Assembly: GCA_963678675.1 (NCBI GenBank)
Contig: OY783195.1
Coordinates: forward strand, 15,934,264-15,998,263
Reading direction: 5' to 3'
DNA length: 64,000 nt
Source: Xiphydria camelus
Lineage: Eukaryota > Arthropoda > Insecta > Hymenoptera > Xiphydriidae
Shown here: positions 43,382 to 53,269 of the stretch, one piece after another
How positions within the stretch are numbered: the first letter of the stretch is position 1
How the letters are laid out: every line of letters begins with the position of its first letter
Made by a program: the position numbers and the translations under genes
Notes under the pieces: model-generated
Told to the model about the DNA's origin: nothing
The model's database searches: none
What the model saw: only the letters and a program-made list of their open reading frames with translations

Positions 43382-44153
43382 AAAGGGGCTCTGGCGTGTG
43401 TTCAGCGTGAAGTAAAAATCATAGAGAGGCATAGCAGTGTGTTCAGTGTCAAAATGAATATAAAATCTTCGACTTGGGTAAGAGCAGTGTGTTCAGGGTC
43501 TAAATGAGTATGAAAATAAAATTTCCGGTTGAACCTTATTCGACACTGACGACCCTTCTATTGGTTAGAATGAAAGAATGTAGCGTAGTCAGGGTGAAAG
43601 CAGCGCCGAAACAGTGTGTTCAGGGTGAAGTAAGGGTCATAGAGGGGCATAGCAGTGTCTTCAGTGTCAAAGTAGTGTTCATGTCCATGTGAAAATGACA
43701 CTGACTTGGACACTGCTGACCCTACGTAATTCCATTTTCGGTAGTAGCAGGGTGAAAGCAGCGTCGAAACAGTGTGTTCAGGGTGAAGTAAGGGTCATAG
43801 CAGGGTGTTCAGTGTCAAAATGAATATAGAAATTTCGCCTCGGGGCGCGCGCACCCGAACCAACAAGGAAGGCGATAGTGTCTTCGATTGGCGATCTACG
43901 GAGCGGACGCGCAGCGGCAATCAGAGCGTCGCGCATGCAAATCAACGGGGGAAAATCGATCACCAATTAGATCGCGGAAAAGGACTCCTAGAGTGGGGAC
44001 TGGCCCTCTCTTCCTAGCAAGCCGAAGCGATCCCCGAAATCGTCCTCTTTTCGTGCGGACTAACGGCGCAGCAGGACGATCTCGACAGCATCGCAGCTGA
44101 TTTTTCCGGTAAGCCGGCTCTTCAATTTTGTAACACGTGGCCGGGACAGATTA

Positions 44154-45374
44154 CCGTGGGTGGACCAGTTATTGACACTTTTTGGTTAGGGATTCACTTG
44201 AATCTACAATTAAATATTATTTTCTGTATCAAAATAATTTGTTTTCTTTATAAATATAAACTTTAGACTCTTCGGCATCTAACAAACAGTCAAAAATATT
44301 CAAAAAATTAATCCAAATAATTAATATTACATAAATAAATATTTGTCTCAAGTGGATGAGTTTATGACAGGGGCAAAACTGAAGTGGATGTATTTCTGGC
44401 ATCAAGTGCGCTAGTTTTTGACAATAGGTCGCGCGTGTTGATTTATCATTATAAATTCTTATAAACGATTAAATTTACTTACTAAATAATTAAAATAACT
44501 TTTATTTCATATAAAAATACAAATTTGTTTTTTTTTTGGCGTAATATTTTCATTCTCTGACATATAGCTTGTTAATGGCAGCGAATAATTGTGATAGTCA
44601 TATTGATCTTATTAATTCAAATTTTCAAGGCTCATTTATTTATTTCTTGTTTAATTTCTTTGGCAATGCTCAGTGACTTCTTTGTTATATTTTTCTAGAA
44701 TTAATAGAAAGTCCTGCCTTCACTGCTGTTAATGCCGCTTATAACTCGATTTCAGAGTGTAGGTACTTCCCTGTGGTTTTTTTGTGGTGCATTTTACCCC
44801 CGAGAGAAAAAAATATATATATTATTTTTTCTTAATTAAAATGAGAGAGCATATGTACTTTCATAGGAAAAATTATTTTAATTGCAAAGTGTTGAATAGG
44901 TACTTGAGAAATTAAGTGAAGTTAGGAAATTGACGGGTAAACCGGTGTCACAAATAGGAACATAGCAGCTTATACAGGATACATTATTGACACCCCAATT
45001 TTTTTATTAAATAAATTTGTATTTAATTTTTTTATCATTTCAATTAATAAATTAACTTACTATTTTTCTACAAGAATAATTTTTATTTATATTTAATACC
45101 TACATTGTCAAAATTAAGAGAAAGAACTGAGATCGAATTTTCACACCATTATTGTAGATGGCCGACGCAGGCGAGCCCGCACATCCTTGAAAACTTGATT
45201 TAATTATATTGGTCTATTGTCAAGCGATGATTTTACGCGAGAAAAGATAAGATCCTGTAGTATGCGCACAAAATTCTTTTTCTATGTTTTTAAAACGAAA
45301 TTTCGCTCAAATTACTGAAAATGCACCTTACCTGTCAGTAACTAGCGCATTGTCAATAACTAGTCCACCCACGG
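44154..45374. mobile_element. 1.2-kb TA-flanked element, no transposase
   Basis: Ends CCGTGGGTGGACCAGTTATT and AATAACTAGTCCACCCACGG (24 bp inverted through GACA) with TA at 44152-44153 and 45375-45376, interrupting LTR copy 3. Partial copies of the terminal motif lie inside (CGCTAGTTTTTGACAATAGG near 44410, ACTAGCGCATTGTCAATAAC near 45350). The interior is AT-rich and non-coding, consistent with a Tc1/mariner-type non-autonomous element. Confidence 0.75.
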
Positions 45375-46009
45375 TATTAGAGACATCCCGAATTTCGTTG
45401 CCTGCGAAAGGCTTATTGTTCCCTTATCGCGTATCGTTTGAAAAGGATGCCTTCGAAAGGTTTATCGTTCCTTTATCGCGTATCGTTTGAAAAGGTTGCC
45501 TTCGAAAGGCTTATCGTTCCCTTATCGCGTATCGTAGAAAAGTGTGACGGACCAGTGGTGATTATCGTAATTTCGTTATTGATTTTGTTTCGCGTGTTAA
45601 TTGTCGATCGCGTGATCGCGTAGTAATTCCGTTGTAATTATCTGGGGATGCTTGGGAAATTCGGCAGCACGAGGCGACCGAATTTCCTAAGACGAATTGA
45701 GCTCGTTATCGATTAAGAGAGATTTATCGCCGGTAGTGCGGTTACCGATTATAGAAATAGTGCGTACCCGTAGTGCGGTATTACCGTAGTGAACGTTTCG
45801 CATTCTCGACTCTCGACTCTCCACTCTCGGCTGTATAGTACCGATCCGTGATTATCGTTAGTTTTAGTGACTCCTTTTGTTTCGAGTGCGCCCGGTCAGA
45901 CCCTGCGACCTGGGCGACCTTCCGTTGTACGCTCGACGTAAGGATAAGCGGTGCGTCGTGACTCTCTCGAATAACGACTATCGGGTTTATACTCGATTCG
46001 GTGTTATCT

Positions 46010-46285
46010 TCTTGCGTATTTTCGGTGATTTCTTCGCGTGTATTTCCGGTGTTTTCTTCGCGTGTGATTTCGGTATTCTCGTCGCGCGTGATCTCGGTGT
46101 TATCTCGGCGCGTATTCTCGGTGTTTTCTTCGCACGTATTTTCGGTGTTTTCTTCGCGCGTATTCTCGGTGTTTTCTTCGCACGTATTTTCGGTGTTCTC
46201 TCCGCGCGTATTGTCGGTGTTCTCTCCGCGCGTATGTTCGGTGTTCTCTCCGCGCGTATTTTCGGTATTACTTCCGTGCGTTATT
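46010..46285 (+). repeat. 24-bp tandem repeat inside LTR copy 3
   Basis: Units such as TCGGTGTTTTCTTCGCGCGT with a period of 24 (CGGTG at 46143, 46167 and 46191). Because 24 is a multiple of three, a repetitive peptide frame stays open across 45877-46359, but its sequence is just the repeat. Copy 2 has a shorter, related array near 7970-8025. Confidence 0.8.
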
Positions 46286-46541
46286 TAGGATATCTATCGT
46301 CCCTTGTAAGGGCTCTCGTCGATTATGTCACGCTGATAGTCTCGGTATATTATTGTTAGTAACTGTTATCGAAAGCCGATCCTGCCGTAGCCGCAGCGTT
46401 CTTGATACCCCATTATATCCTTCTACACAGCCCTATCTAAGCCGTTTTCTTCCAAATCAACCAACCTTTAACAAGATAGTTTCTGCTGTTTTTCCAGACT
46501 TTGTCATAAATGGACATGTCTGCTTTTGCATGAACTCTCCT

Positions 46542-46596
46542 CAACTGTTCCCCGCGTGGAGCGCTGGCAGTGTGTGTCGCTCCCCCCCCCCCCCAT
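46542..46596 (-). repeat. Gypsy 3' LTR, proximal end
   Basis: CAACTGTTCCCCGCGTGGAG, then GTGTGTCGC and a C-run, matching 51069-51115 of the 5' LTR. The run of C (46581-46594) replaces the GGTCCCCACA end. Confidence 0.75.
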
Positions 46597-46639
46597 AAGT
46601 CGAGAATTGATGGTTGGAACTCTCTGCCCCTGTCCCAAG

Positions 46640-47580
46640 GCTGAATGTGACATTCTTCTTTCTTGGGTACGTTCGTGGAGCCTGGTTGGGTACCGATGAT
46701 TGTGACTGGTTGTAAGCTGCTGGTTTTCGAAGGCGTCGTTTGTAGCAATGTGAGCTGGTTTTAGACGTTCAATACTGACGTTGCTGTCTCTTCTATTGAC
46801 TCGGATGGTAAAAACCCGGTCATCGATTCGTTTGATGACCTCATGGGGTTCTGAATATGGCTGTTCGAGAGGTCCTTTCACGTGGTCGAGCCTCAAGAAG
46901 ACGTGAGTACAGGAGTATAGGTCTTTGTAGCACAAGGTTTTTTGCTTACAGTGATGCGCAGCAGGCACAGGCTTGACGTTCCTGATGTGCTGTCTGAAGT
47001 CCTCTAAGAAGAAGTGTGGATCCACTGGGGGATCTTCGTTCGTAAAGAACTCTCCAGGGATTCTTAGAGTTGTACCGTAGAGATATTTGGCTGGTGAAGC
47101 TCGCAGTTCTTCTTTGTAGCACGTCCTCAATTCCAACAGGACTGTTGGTTGGACGTGAGTCCATTTCTCTGTAACGTGGCACTTTATTGCTGTTTTTAAG
47201 GTGCGGTGCCATCGTTCGATCATGCCGTTTGCAGGAGGATGAAAGGCGGTGGTTCTGAGTCGCTTCCCACCGACTAGTTTTGACAGCGCCGCAAACAGCG
47301 CGTTTTCAAATTGCGTTTCGTGATCGGTAGTGACAATTTTTGGTGTGCCGAACCGGGCAATCCAGTGAGTGAAGAAAGAGTTCGCTACAGTTGGTACTGT
47401 GATCTCCTGGATTGGGATGGCTTCGGGTCACCTGTTGAAACGATCGTCCATGATGAGGGCGTATTTGAATCCCTATGATTTTGGCAGTGGTCCTACCAGG
47501 TCGATGCGGATATGGTCAAAGCATTGATCGGGTTCCGTGAATGTCGCTGGTTGCACATAGACGTAGCAACCAATCTTCGA
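46640..47580 (-). pseudogene. Gypsy integrase catalytic core and C-terminus
   Basis: Minus strand after the HHCC domain. Landmarks are DHIRIDLVGPLPKS (first Asp, about 47505), KIVTTDHETQFENALF (second Asp, about 47330) and ANGMIERWHRTLKTAIK (catalytic Glu, about 47215), followed by a chromatin-type tail with DDRVFTIRVNRRDSNVSIER. The D-D-E set is intact, but three stops interrupt the core: after CIAC (about 47583), after PLPKS (about 47477), and TGA in place of Trp after FNR (about 47428). The last open part continues by chance into the LTR. It would join retroelement cDNA to host DNA. Confidence 0.85.
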
Positions 47581-47583
47581 CCG

Positions 47584-48579
47584 CTAGCAGGCGATGCAGT
47601 TCCTGGCCCAGAGCGTTATATCCTTGTTCATCGACTGGCAGATGTACCGCTGGGCGATGATCTTCCCAATTGCACGTCCGCTCGGATGTGAGAGATTGTG
47701 GAACGCTTCGAAGACTTTACGGCGAAGTTGTTGGGGCACGAATTGGCGTATGTCCATCGTAGAGACGTCGCAGTAAATGGCTTGGTGGTCTGGCCCGTGT
47801 GTGAGTTTCTGCAGTCGCAGAGAAAAGTGCGTCGTTGATGAGATCTTTGAGTTCGGGATCTTGTGATTGAGTTTGCGCCAGTTCGTCGAAATCGATGGTG
47901 TAGGCATTCTGAAGACGTCGATGCGTGAAAACGCGTCGGCGACTTCGTTCGAAGGACCTTCGTTGTAGCGGATGTCTGTCGTGAACTCACTGGTGAAGGA
48001 GAGTTGTCTCAGTTGTCGTGGTGACGCTTTGTCCGAGCGCTGCTGAAAAGCGTAAATGAGTGGTTTGTGATCCGTGAAAATCACAAATTCTCTTCCTTCT
48101 ACCCACTGCCTAAAGAACTTGATGGCTTCATAGATTGCTGTCAATTCACGATCATACGTGCTATAGTTGCGTTGCGCTGGCGAGAGTTTCTTCGAAAAGA
48201 ACCCGAGGGGTTCCCAGTCGTTGTTGACGCTTTGTTCCAGAGCGGCGCCTATTGCGGAACTAGACGCATCGGTGGTTAGCTGGAGTTCGGCTGACTGCAC
48301 CGGATGGGCTATAATAGTAGCGTCGGCGAGCTGCTGTTTGATGCTCTCGAAGGCTGCCTCTGAAGCAGGTATCCATGGGACGGGTCGCTTGTCGTTCTTT
48401 TTGGACTCCTTGGGCATGTCGTTCAATGGTGCTTGAACGGTGGCAGCGTTCCTGAGATGTCGACGATAAAAGTTGATAGCGCTGATGAAACGTCTGAGCT
48501 CTACAACTGTTTGAGGCTTCGTAAACTTTTGCAGCGCTTTGATGCGCTGTGTGAGCGGCTGTGAGCCTTTAACAGACAC
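47584..48579 (-). pseudogene. Gypsy RT thumb, RNase H and integrase zinc domain
   Basis: Open for 331 codons on the minus strand. Early residues include TVVELRRFISAINFYRRHL (RT connection), then LQLTTDASSSAIGAALEQ (first RNase H Asp), YSTYDRELTAIYEAIKFFR (Glu), FVIFTDHKPLIYAF (Asp), NEVADAFSRIDV, and a zinc-binding end HNLSHPSGRAIGK...ARNCIAC (HHCC). All RNase H acids are visible. The domain belongs to one Pol polyprotein with its neighbours and is separated from them only by stops or frameshifts. Confidence 0.9.
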
Positions 48580-49110
48580 TTGGTAGCCCAGGAATTATAC
48601 ACTTTCTTTTTCCAATATGCATTTTTCTGTATTAAGCACAGGCTGAATTTTGCTAGCCGCTGGAAGACGATGTCGAGATGGCGTTCGTGTTCCTCTGGAG
48701 AGGTCGAGGCGATCAGCAGGTCATCGATGTAGGCGAATACGAAATCCAGGTCGCCAACAACTTCGTCCATAAATCTCTAGAAGGTTTGAGCTGCGTTTCG
48801 GAGTCCGAATGGCATGCTTGTGAATTCAAACAATCGAAACGGGGTAATCACTAATCACTGCAGTCTTCTGAATCTCGTCTTCGGCTATGGGGATGTGGTA
48901 AAATGCTTTGCGCAGATCCAGTGTGCTGAAGATCCTCTTACCTGCCAAATTGGCGGTGAAATTCTGGAGAAGGGCCACTGGGTAGCGATCAGGGATCGTC
49001 TGTTTGTTAAGCCTTCTGAAATCGCCACATGGCCTCCAGTCCCCATTCTTCTTTTTGGCCATATGGAGTGGACTGGCTGATGGGCTAGAAGGCCTGGCTA
49101 GACCTAGTTC
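48580..49110 (-). pseudogene. Gypsy reverse transcriptase fingers and palm
   Basis: Minus-strand landmarks: MAKKKNGDWRPCGDFRRLN (about 49062), PDRYPVALLQNF, FSTLDLRKAFYHIPI (first catalytic Asp, about 48925), FTSMPFGLRNAAQTF, and FAYIDDLLIASTSPEEH (YIDD box, about 48735). Breaks are an extra few bases near 48843 that shift the frame after KTAVIS and an amber TAG between QTF and RFMDEV (about 48778), then a shift near 48600. Reverse transcription of the element RNA was its role. Now inactive. Confidence 0.9.
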
Positions 49111-49429
49111 AACTATGGCCCTGAATTCCTCCTTGGCAGCCTTGAGTCGATCAGAAATTTCGGATATTTCTTGAGAATCGTCCAGTATTTGCTGTTCTGG
49201 TCGTTGATTGCGGTGATGGAGTTGATGGGTGCTGGAGCCATCAAACCGGTGCTCGAAAGTCCGGTGTCTCTGCTGATGATTCGTCCTTTCTTGAGGTCGA
49301 CGATTAATCCGTAGTGGTGGATCAAGTCAGCATCAATGATGGGATATGGCATATCGGCTTTACAAAAGGTCCATCTGAGTGGGCGTCGTAGGCCGATATT
49401 AATCGTCAGCGTTTTTTCGCCGAAGTTTT

Positions 49430-49605
49430 TATTTTGGTGTTGTTGGCGGCATATAAGGTGAGTGCTCCTTGTCTTGCCTTATCCTTGAGCGTGGCCACAA
49501 TGACCGATAAGTTCGCGCCGGTGTCGACCAAAAACTTGTTGTTGGAGTATGTGTCGCGGATGAAAAGTTGGCGGGGAGTGTCTTGGCCACCGCTAGTCGC
49601 CGAGT
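49430..49605 (-). pseudogene. Gypsy aspartic protease
   Basis: The minus strand encodes GGQDTPRQLFIRD, then NKFLVDTGANLSVIVA. The DTG triad (about 49517-49525) in the pattern FLVDTGAxxSV is the retropepsin active site. A region with stops follows (49360-49430) before the RT part, which includes a segment PYPIIDADLIHHYGLIVD typical of the gypsy protease end at about 49350-49300. Confidence 0.8.
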
Positions 49606-50640
49606 CTAGTGGCGGGTGCTCGCGTTTCCCTGGTTCTGGATGGAGTACGAGCAGGGTATTGTACTCTTCGTTGCATTGTCACCAAAGCGCCTGTGGTAGT
49701 AACAAACGTCATTGTTAGTTTGCGGACTACCAGCAAATGTGTGCGTCGAACTACTTTGTGATCGTCCGCGCCTGCTGCGGGAAGGACTGCGTGAATGACA
49801 CTGTTTTACTGAACGGGCAACCTCGTTCAGTTTGGCACTTAGATCTTCCATTTTAGCGCTTAGATTTTCCTGTTTAGCACTAAAATTGCCTAGTTGGGTA
49901 CTCAGGACATCGACCTTCCGAGCAATGTCGCCGTTGTCCCTCGTTGATATTGGCATCACTTGGTTGTTGTCCCTCATTGATATTGGCATCGCTTGGTTAT
50001 TGTCTGTGCCTACCGTTATTTCTGCGATGCGATCGGCAAGGCGCACCAAGGACTCTAACGCGAAGCCATCGGCGGCGGTGAATGCTACTTGGATGTGAGC
50101 CGGCAAGCGGTCCAACCACAGCGTCTTTATGACAGCGTTGTCCAACAAATTACCTCCAAGGCGGTGGATTTCCGCTAGTAGTTCTGAGGGGCGTCTGTAG
50201 TCATAGCTCAAGCCCCGAGACGGGCGTCCTTATGCGCTTTTCTTGAGAAAGCGAATAGTGATCGAGTAAGGCCTCCTTGAATTTGACGATATTTTTCGTG
50301 GGCCGGTGGGTTTGTGACGAGATGCTCTACGACCGTTAAAGAATCTTAATTGAGTCGATCGACAACTGCGTGGTACTTGGCATTGTCTGCTGTAATGCGC
50401 CGTGTAACGAATAGAGACTCGATGGCGGCGAACCACAAGCTAACCTTCTTATCTCAGAAAGGTGGTAGTTCTGCCCTTTCAGCAGAATATATTTGGTCCG
50501 CTTGATGTGCGACTGGCTCCTGGATCCGTGGATCGCCGGCTTCTTAACGAAGTAGTACATTGGCGTCCTCGACGTCTCGTGGAGGAGTTGGCGAACGGTT
50601 TACCGGCATGGCGTATCGGCGTTCCATGTTCCGTATGGGC
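49606..50640 (-). pseudogene. Gypsy gag
   Basis: Starts at an ATG near 50630 (MERRYAMPVNRSPTPP). Frameshifts near 50560 and 50450-50340 lead to AKYHAVVDRLN-type and FNGR segments, and then a 201-codon frame with YDYRRPSELLAEIHRLGGN, LWLDRLPAHIQVAF and LVRLADRIAE. A tandem duplication of NNQxMPISxRD and coiled-coil-like heptads (LSAKMEDLSAKLNEV) follow. An Arg/Ser-rich stretch and CYYHRRFGDNA (one C-x-H type zinc-knuckle remnant) close it. It would form the capsid-like particle. Confidence 0.8.
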
Positions 50641-50708
50641 TACGGGCGCACGCATTCACTTTACACGGACTTTTTACTTCCAATCTCACGTCGGAGTCAC
50701 CAATCTTA

Positions 50709-51115
50709 TGTAGGGACTATACTGACCAAATATGGAGAAAGGCAGTAACTAGCAAAATAAACCGAGATGTGTTTTTTGGTACCATTGAATATCTTGAATC
50801 ATTTTATACCCAAATTTTGTACCCTTTTTCAATATTAAAGCTAGGTTTTATTAGTAATCTGCTTTGGAAACCCTTCGGCTAAAGGCATCAAAGTTACAGT
50901 TGATTTTCCACAAATTTGTCGGTTGTCGGTTTCTCCATAGTTGGGCAGTATACCACGTAAGGTGTGCGAAGCAATGGATCGAGGAATAAACTCAGTTTAT
51001 TGCACAAAGGAATACACGTGGCCGCGTCGCGAGAGAGGCTATTGCCGACTGTGTAATCTCGCGATTACAACTGTTCCCCGCGTGGAGCGCTGGCGGTGTG
51101 TGTCAGGTCCCCACA
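50709..51115 (-). repeat. Gypsy 5' LTR (split by MITE)
   Basis: Minus strand: TGTGGGGACCTGACACACAC to GTCCCTACA, 180 bp without the MITE at 50722-50948. AATAAACTGAGTTTATT (about 50985) is the likely polyadenylation signal region. It is followed on the minus strand by TAAGATTGGTGACTCC, the expected leader position; the TGGTGAC start may be the primer-binding site. Confidence 0.85.
50722..50948. mobile_element. MITE inside the gypsy 5' LTR
   Basis: Ends CTGACCAAATATGGAGAAA and TTTCTCCATAGTTGGGCAG with TATA on both sides (50718-50721 and 50949-50952). The intact 3' LTR (40366-40380) has the empty site GACTATACC, which confirms insertion with duplication of TA or TATA. Non-coding. Confidence 0.85.
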
Positions 51116-51124
51116 AGTCATATA

Positions 51125-52166
51125 TAGGGTGGGCCATCTATTGATTTCTTTTTGAAATTGATATTGAAACTACAGCTTTAAATGTTTTTAAGTGATTGTT
51201 GCTTTATTCAAAAGAATACACCTTCCGATTATGTATGGAATATAATTTCATTTAAATGGCTGCCGCGGCTGGCTTGGCAGTAACCCATCCTCTTAACCCA
51301 ATTTCGCAGTACATTATCATTTGTTTGTGGCTCTATTTCACGAATAGCTTGATGGATGTTTTCCGTAAATGTGTCAATTGTTTGTGAATTGTTGGAATAA
51401 CACCGATCCTTAAGATTTCCCAATAAAAAATAGTCCAACGGCGACAAATCATAGCTGCGCGCTGGACAATGAACATCTCCAAAACGGCTGATAACATGAT
51501 TACCAAACTGAGTGCGTAAAAGATCGATTGTTTCTTGGCTGATGTAACAGATTGCACCATCCCGTTGGAACCAAAGTTGGTTCAAGTTCATATCCTCTAT
51601 TAGCGGCCACAAAAAATCAGTTAGTACGTTTCTGTAGCGTACTCCGTTTACCGTCACGCTGTTACCATCTTCATTTTGTGAAAGAAGTAAGGACTAATGA
51701 TGCCACCACTACAAAACCCATACCAAACAATCACACTTTTAGGATGCATTGGCATCTCTACCACACATCACATGTGGGTTTTCGGAACCCCAAATCCGAC
51801 AGTTCTGTTTATTAACATAACCTCCCAGATCAAAATGAGCTTCATTCGAAAAGATGATTTTGCCACCAAAATCGACGTCATTTTCCAACTCATTTAAAGC
51901 CCATACGGAGAAGCGATAACGAAGCGGATAGTCGTTTTGCTTCAACTCCTGAGTGAATTGCACCTTGTAAGCAAATAATCCGAGGTCTTCATGGAATATT
52001 CTCCTCAGAGTAGTGCGACTGGTGGCCACTTGTTATGCTCTACGACGAGTTGAGGTTCTTGCAGCGAATGTTTTACACTATACATCTGTCAATATATCAA
52101 GAACGGCGGTGTTGGCAATGTCGAAATAACACGTGCTTTAAAAAAACGAACAGATGGCCCATCCTG
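51125..52166 (-). mobile_element. mariner-like element with TIRs
   Basis: Ends TAGGGTGGGCCATCTATT and AACAGATGGCCCATCCTG with TA at 51123-51124 and 52167-52168. It sits 5 bp outside the gypsy element and is full length at 1042 bp. It contains one transposase pseudogene on the minus strand. Confidence 0.8.
51229..52029 (-). pseudogene. mariner-like transposase with mutated first Asp
   Basis: Minus strand: TSRTTLRRIFHEDLGLFAYK (helix-turn-helix end), KIIFSNEAHFDLGGYVNKQN, TVNGVRYRNVLTDFLWPL, LWFQRDGAICYISQETIDLL (second Asp), and ARSYDLSPLDYFLLGNLKD (third Asp, 41 residues after the second). In active relatives the first motif reads FSDEAHF; here Asp is Asn. Frames are broken near 51740-51660, and the N-terminal DNA-binding part is short. 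Inactive remnant of an IS630-Tc1-mariner enzyme, different from the others in this window. Confidence 0.85.
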
Positions 52167-52168
52167 TA

Positions 52169-52937
52169 TTACCGTAACGGCGAGGCGGGAGGTATGTTTC
52201 GGCGAATGTGGGTTACGAATGCGTTCGCAGTCCCGCACCTTTCCCTCAAAACAACCTCGCAGTGTATCTAATTGTAAACCACGGTTAAATCACCGAACTA
52301 CTATATCTCTTTGAATCTAATGTATCACCAGTAATATTGTGAGTGCAGTGTTAAATCATTTGAACTAATCGATACGGTTTAAATCCATCTCTCCATGTGT
52401 TCGGTCACTAATCCTGTCACGCAGTAGTGTCTTCAAGATTTATGACCCCGAGGAGATTTAATCTTGATCGCACTTGTTAAAATTATTAACTTAAAACTGA
52501 AGAATAAATGAAGCAAAAATCAATCGCTGTTTAGACTGTGCAGAGGGGGTCTGGTTTGTGTTGCTCGAGAGGGTTTCTTGGAGCGATGAAAGCCATTGTT
52601 TATATCGATGCTGTGTGTAGCGCACAAATGTGTTAAGTGTTGGGTTGGCAAGAATTTAATGAGACACTATTGTGCGCTACACCATCGAATTATTATGAGG
52701 CGACGCAGTATCGCACCTCCACTAAGAGGACCAAAGAAAGAAACCAGTCATCGTTGGTCCAGATCATGATCCCCGTACGCCCTTTTAGTCAGTTCCCTGG
52801 AGAGTATGAAAAAGTAAAGATGCGTCTTCCAAGAGCATTCTAATAAAGAATATTTTTGGTAATGAAAACACAGCGCTTTTACTTAATTCCGAACTCCCAT
52901 TTCCAATAGCACCTCGACCGAATTATATAAATAAATA
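52169..52937. other. LTR-like fragment and unassigned DNA
   Basis: 52300-52470 resembles 54130-54265 (TTGAACTAATCGATACGGTT, TTTATGACCCCGAGGAGAT), suggesting two copies of one LTR-like repeat. The rest (52470-52937) has an imperfect inverted pair GTGTAGCGCACAAATGTG / CACTATTGTGCGCTACAC and an AATAAAG near 52842. No gene recognised. Confidence 0.4.
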
Positions 52938-53260
52938 AACCAAAACGCGTGGCCGCCACGCGCGGAAGAAGTGACACTTCAATACTAATGGATAGAAAAG
53001 AAAACTAAATAAGTAATCAACAATAGTAATACCATGACATTTCAAGATAATGTAGTTCAGATATGGTTTTAAAAGCTATAGTACTACCATGACATTTTTA
53101 TTATGCCATGGTATTACTATTGTTTTTAAAACCATATCTGAACTATATTATCTTGAAATGTCATGGTATTATTATTGTCCATTACTTGTTTAGTTTTTTT
53201 TTCTACCCACCTGTATCGAAGTTTCACTTCTTCCGCGTGTGGCGGCCACGCGTTTTGGTT
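52938..53260. repeat. Foldback with about 150-bp arms
   Basis: AACCAAAACGCGTGGCCGCC at 52938 mirrors GGCGGCCACGCGTTTTGGTT ending at 53260. The inner arms carry AATACCATGACATTTCAAGA / TCTTGAAATGTCATGGTATT. The loop near 53085 is short. Non-coding. Confidence 0.85.
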
Positions 53261-53269
53261 TCTTTTAAT

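Larger units (their letters stand above)
41651..43845. mobile_element. TIR element with CCCCGAGGCG ends
   Basis: Inverted ends CCCCGAGGCGAAATTTCTAT / ATAGAAATTTCGCCTCGGGG extend about 48 bp, through GACACTGAACACCCTGCTA. A direct repeat around GTCCATGTGAAAATGACACT occurs near both ends (41738 and 43683). Short words such as GTGTTCAGGGT recur many times on the right side. It interrupts LTR copy 3 at GAGCTG|CGCGC. No clear target duplication. A small foldback (43142-43381) and one exon-like frame lie inside. Superfamily unknown. Confidence 0.65.
41176..46407 (+). repeat. LTR-like repeat family 1, copy 3 (interrupted)
   Basis: Starts TGTAACGTTGCAAATTG and follows copy 2 through the GCTGCAACGAGCGCCAGATG-type block, the ACACGTGGCC block and the CCTTGTAAGGGCTCTCGTCG block, to about 46407, where similarity becomes doubtful. 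Two insertions lie inside (41651-43845 and 44154-45374). The 45378-46407 part is intact here but interrupted in copy 2, so the two copies define each other's insertions. Confidence 0.6.
40494..46541. mobile_element. 6-kb insertion in the gypsy 3' LTR
   Basis: Ends AGGAGGGTTCATGCAAAAGC and, at the right, the complement of AGGAGAGTTCATGCAAAAGC; the inverted match continues through AGACATGTCCATTT (about 34 bp). CAACTG occurs on both sides (40488-40493 and 46542-46547) and is single in the intact 5' LTR (51069-51074), so it is a 6-bp target duplication. Inside are an exon-like start at 40909 (MESSVGTLNLSSRKKNQK, then a GTAGGT donor at 40978), a Harbinger-like end (41084) and LTR copy 3. No transposase of its own is recognised. 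Confidence 0.7.
40362..51115 (-). mobile_element. Ty3/gypsy LTR retrotransposon (with nested insertions)
   Basis: Minus-strand element flanked by AGTC at 40358-40361 and 51116-51119. LTRs start TGTGGGGACC and end TAGTCCC(C/T)ACA. In transcript order: 5' LTR (51115-50709), gag, protease, RT, RNase H, integrase, 3' LTR (46596-40362). The 3' LTR is split by a 6 kb insertion (40494-46541) and the 5' LTR by a 227-bp MITE. All genes carry stops or frameshifts. Gene order RT-RNaseH-IN and the 4-bp duplication fit Ty3/gypsy. Confidence 0.88.

Noticed and set aside
45877..46359. 160-codon repetitive protein
   Set aside because: The frame stays open because the LTR repeat unit is 24 bp. There is no start context or similarity.
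47594..48436. Plus-strand genes opposite the gypsy pol
   Set aside because: They are antisense shadows of RNase H/integrase frames.
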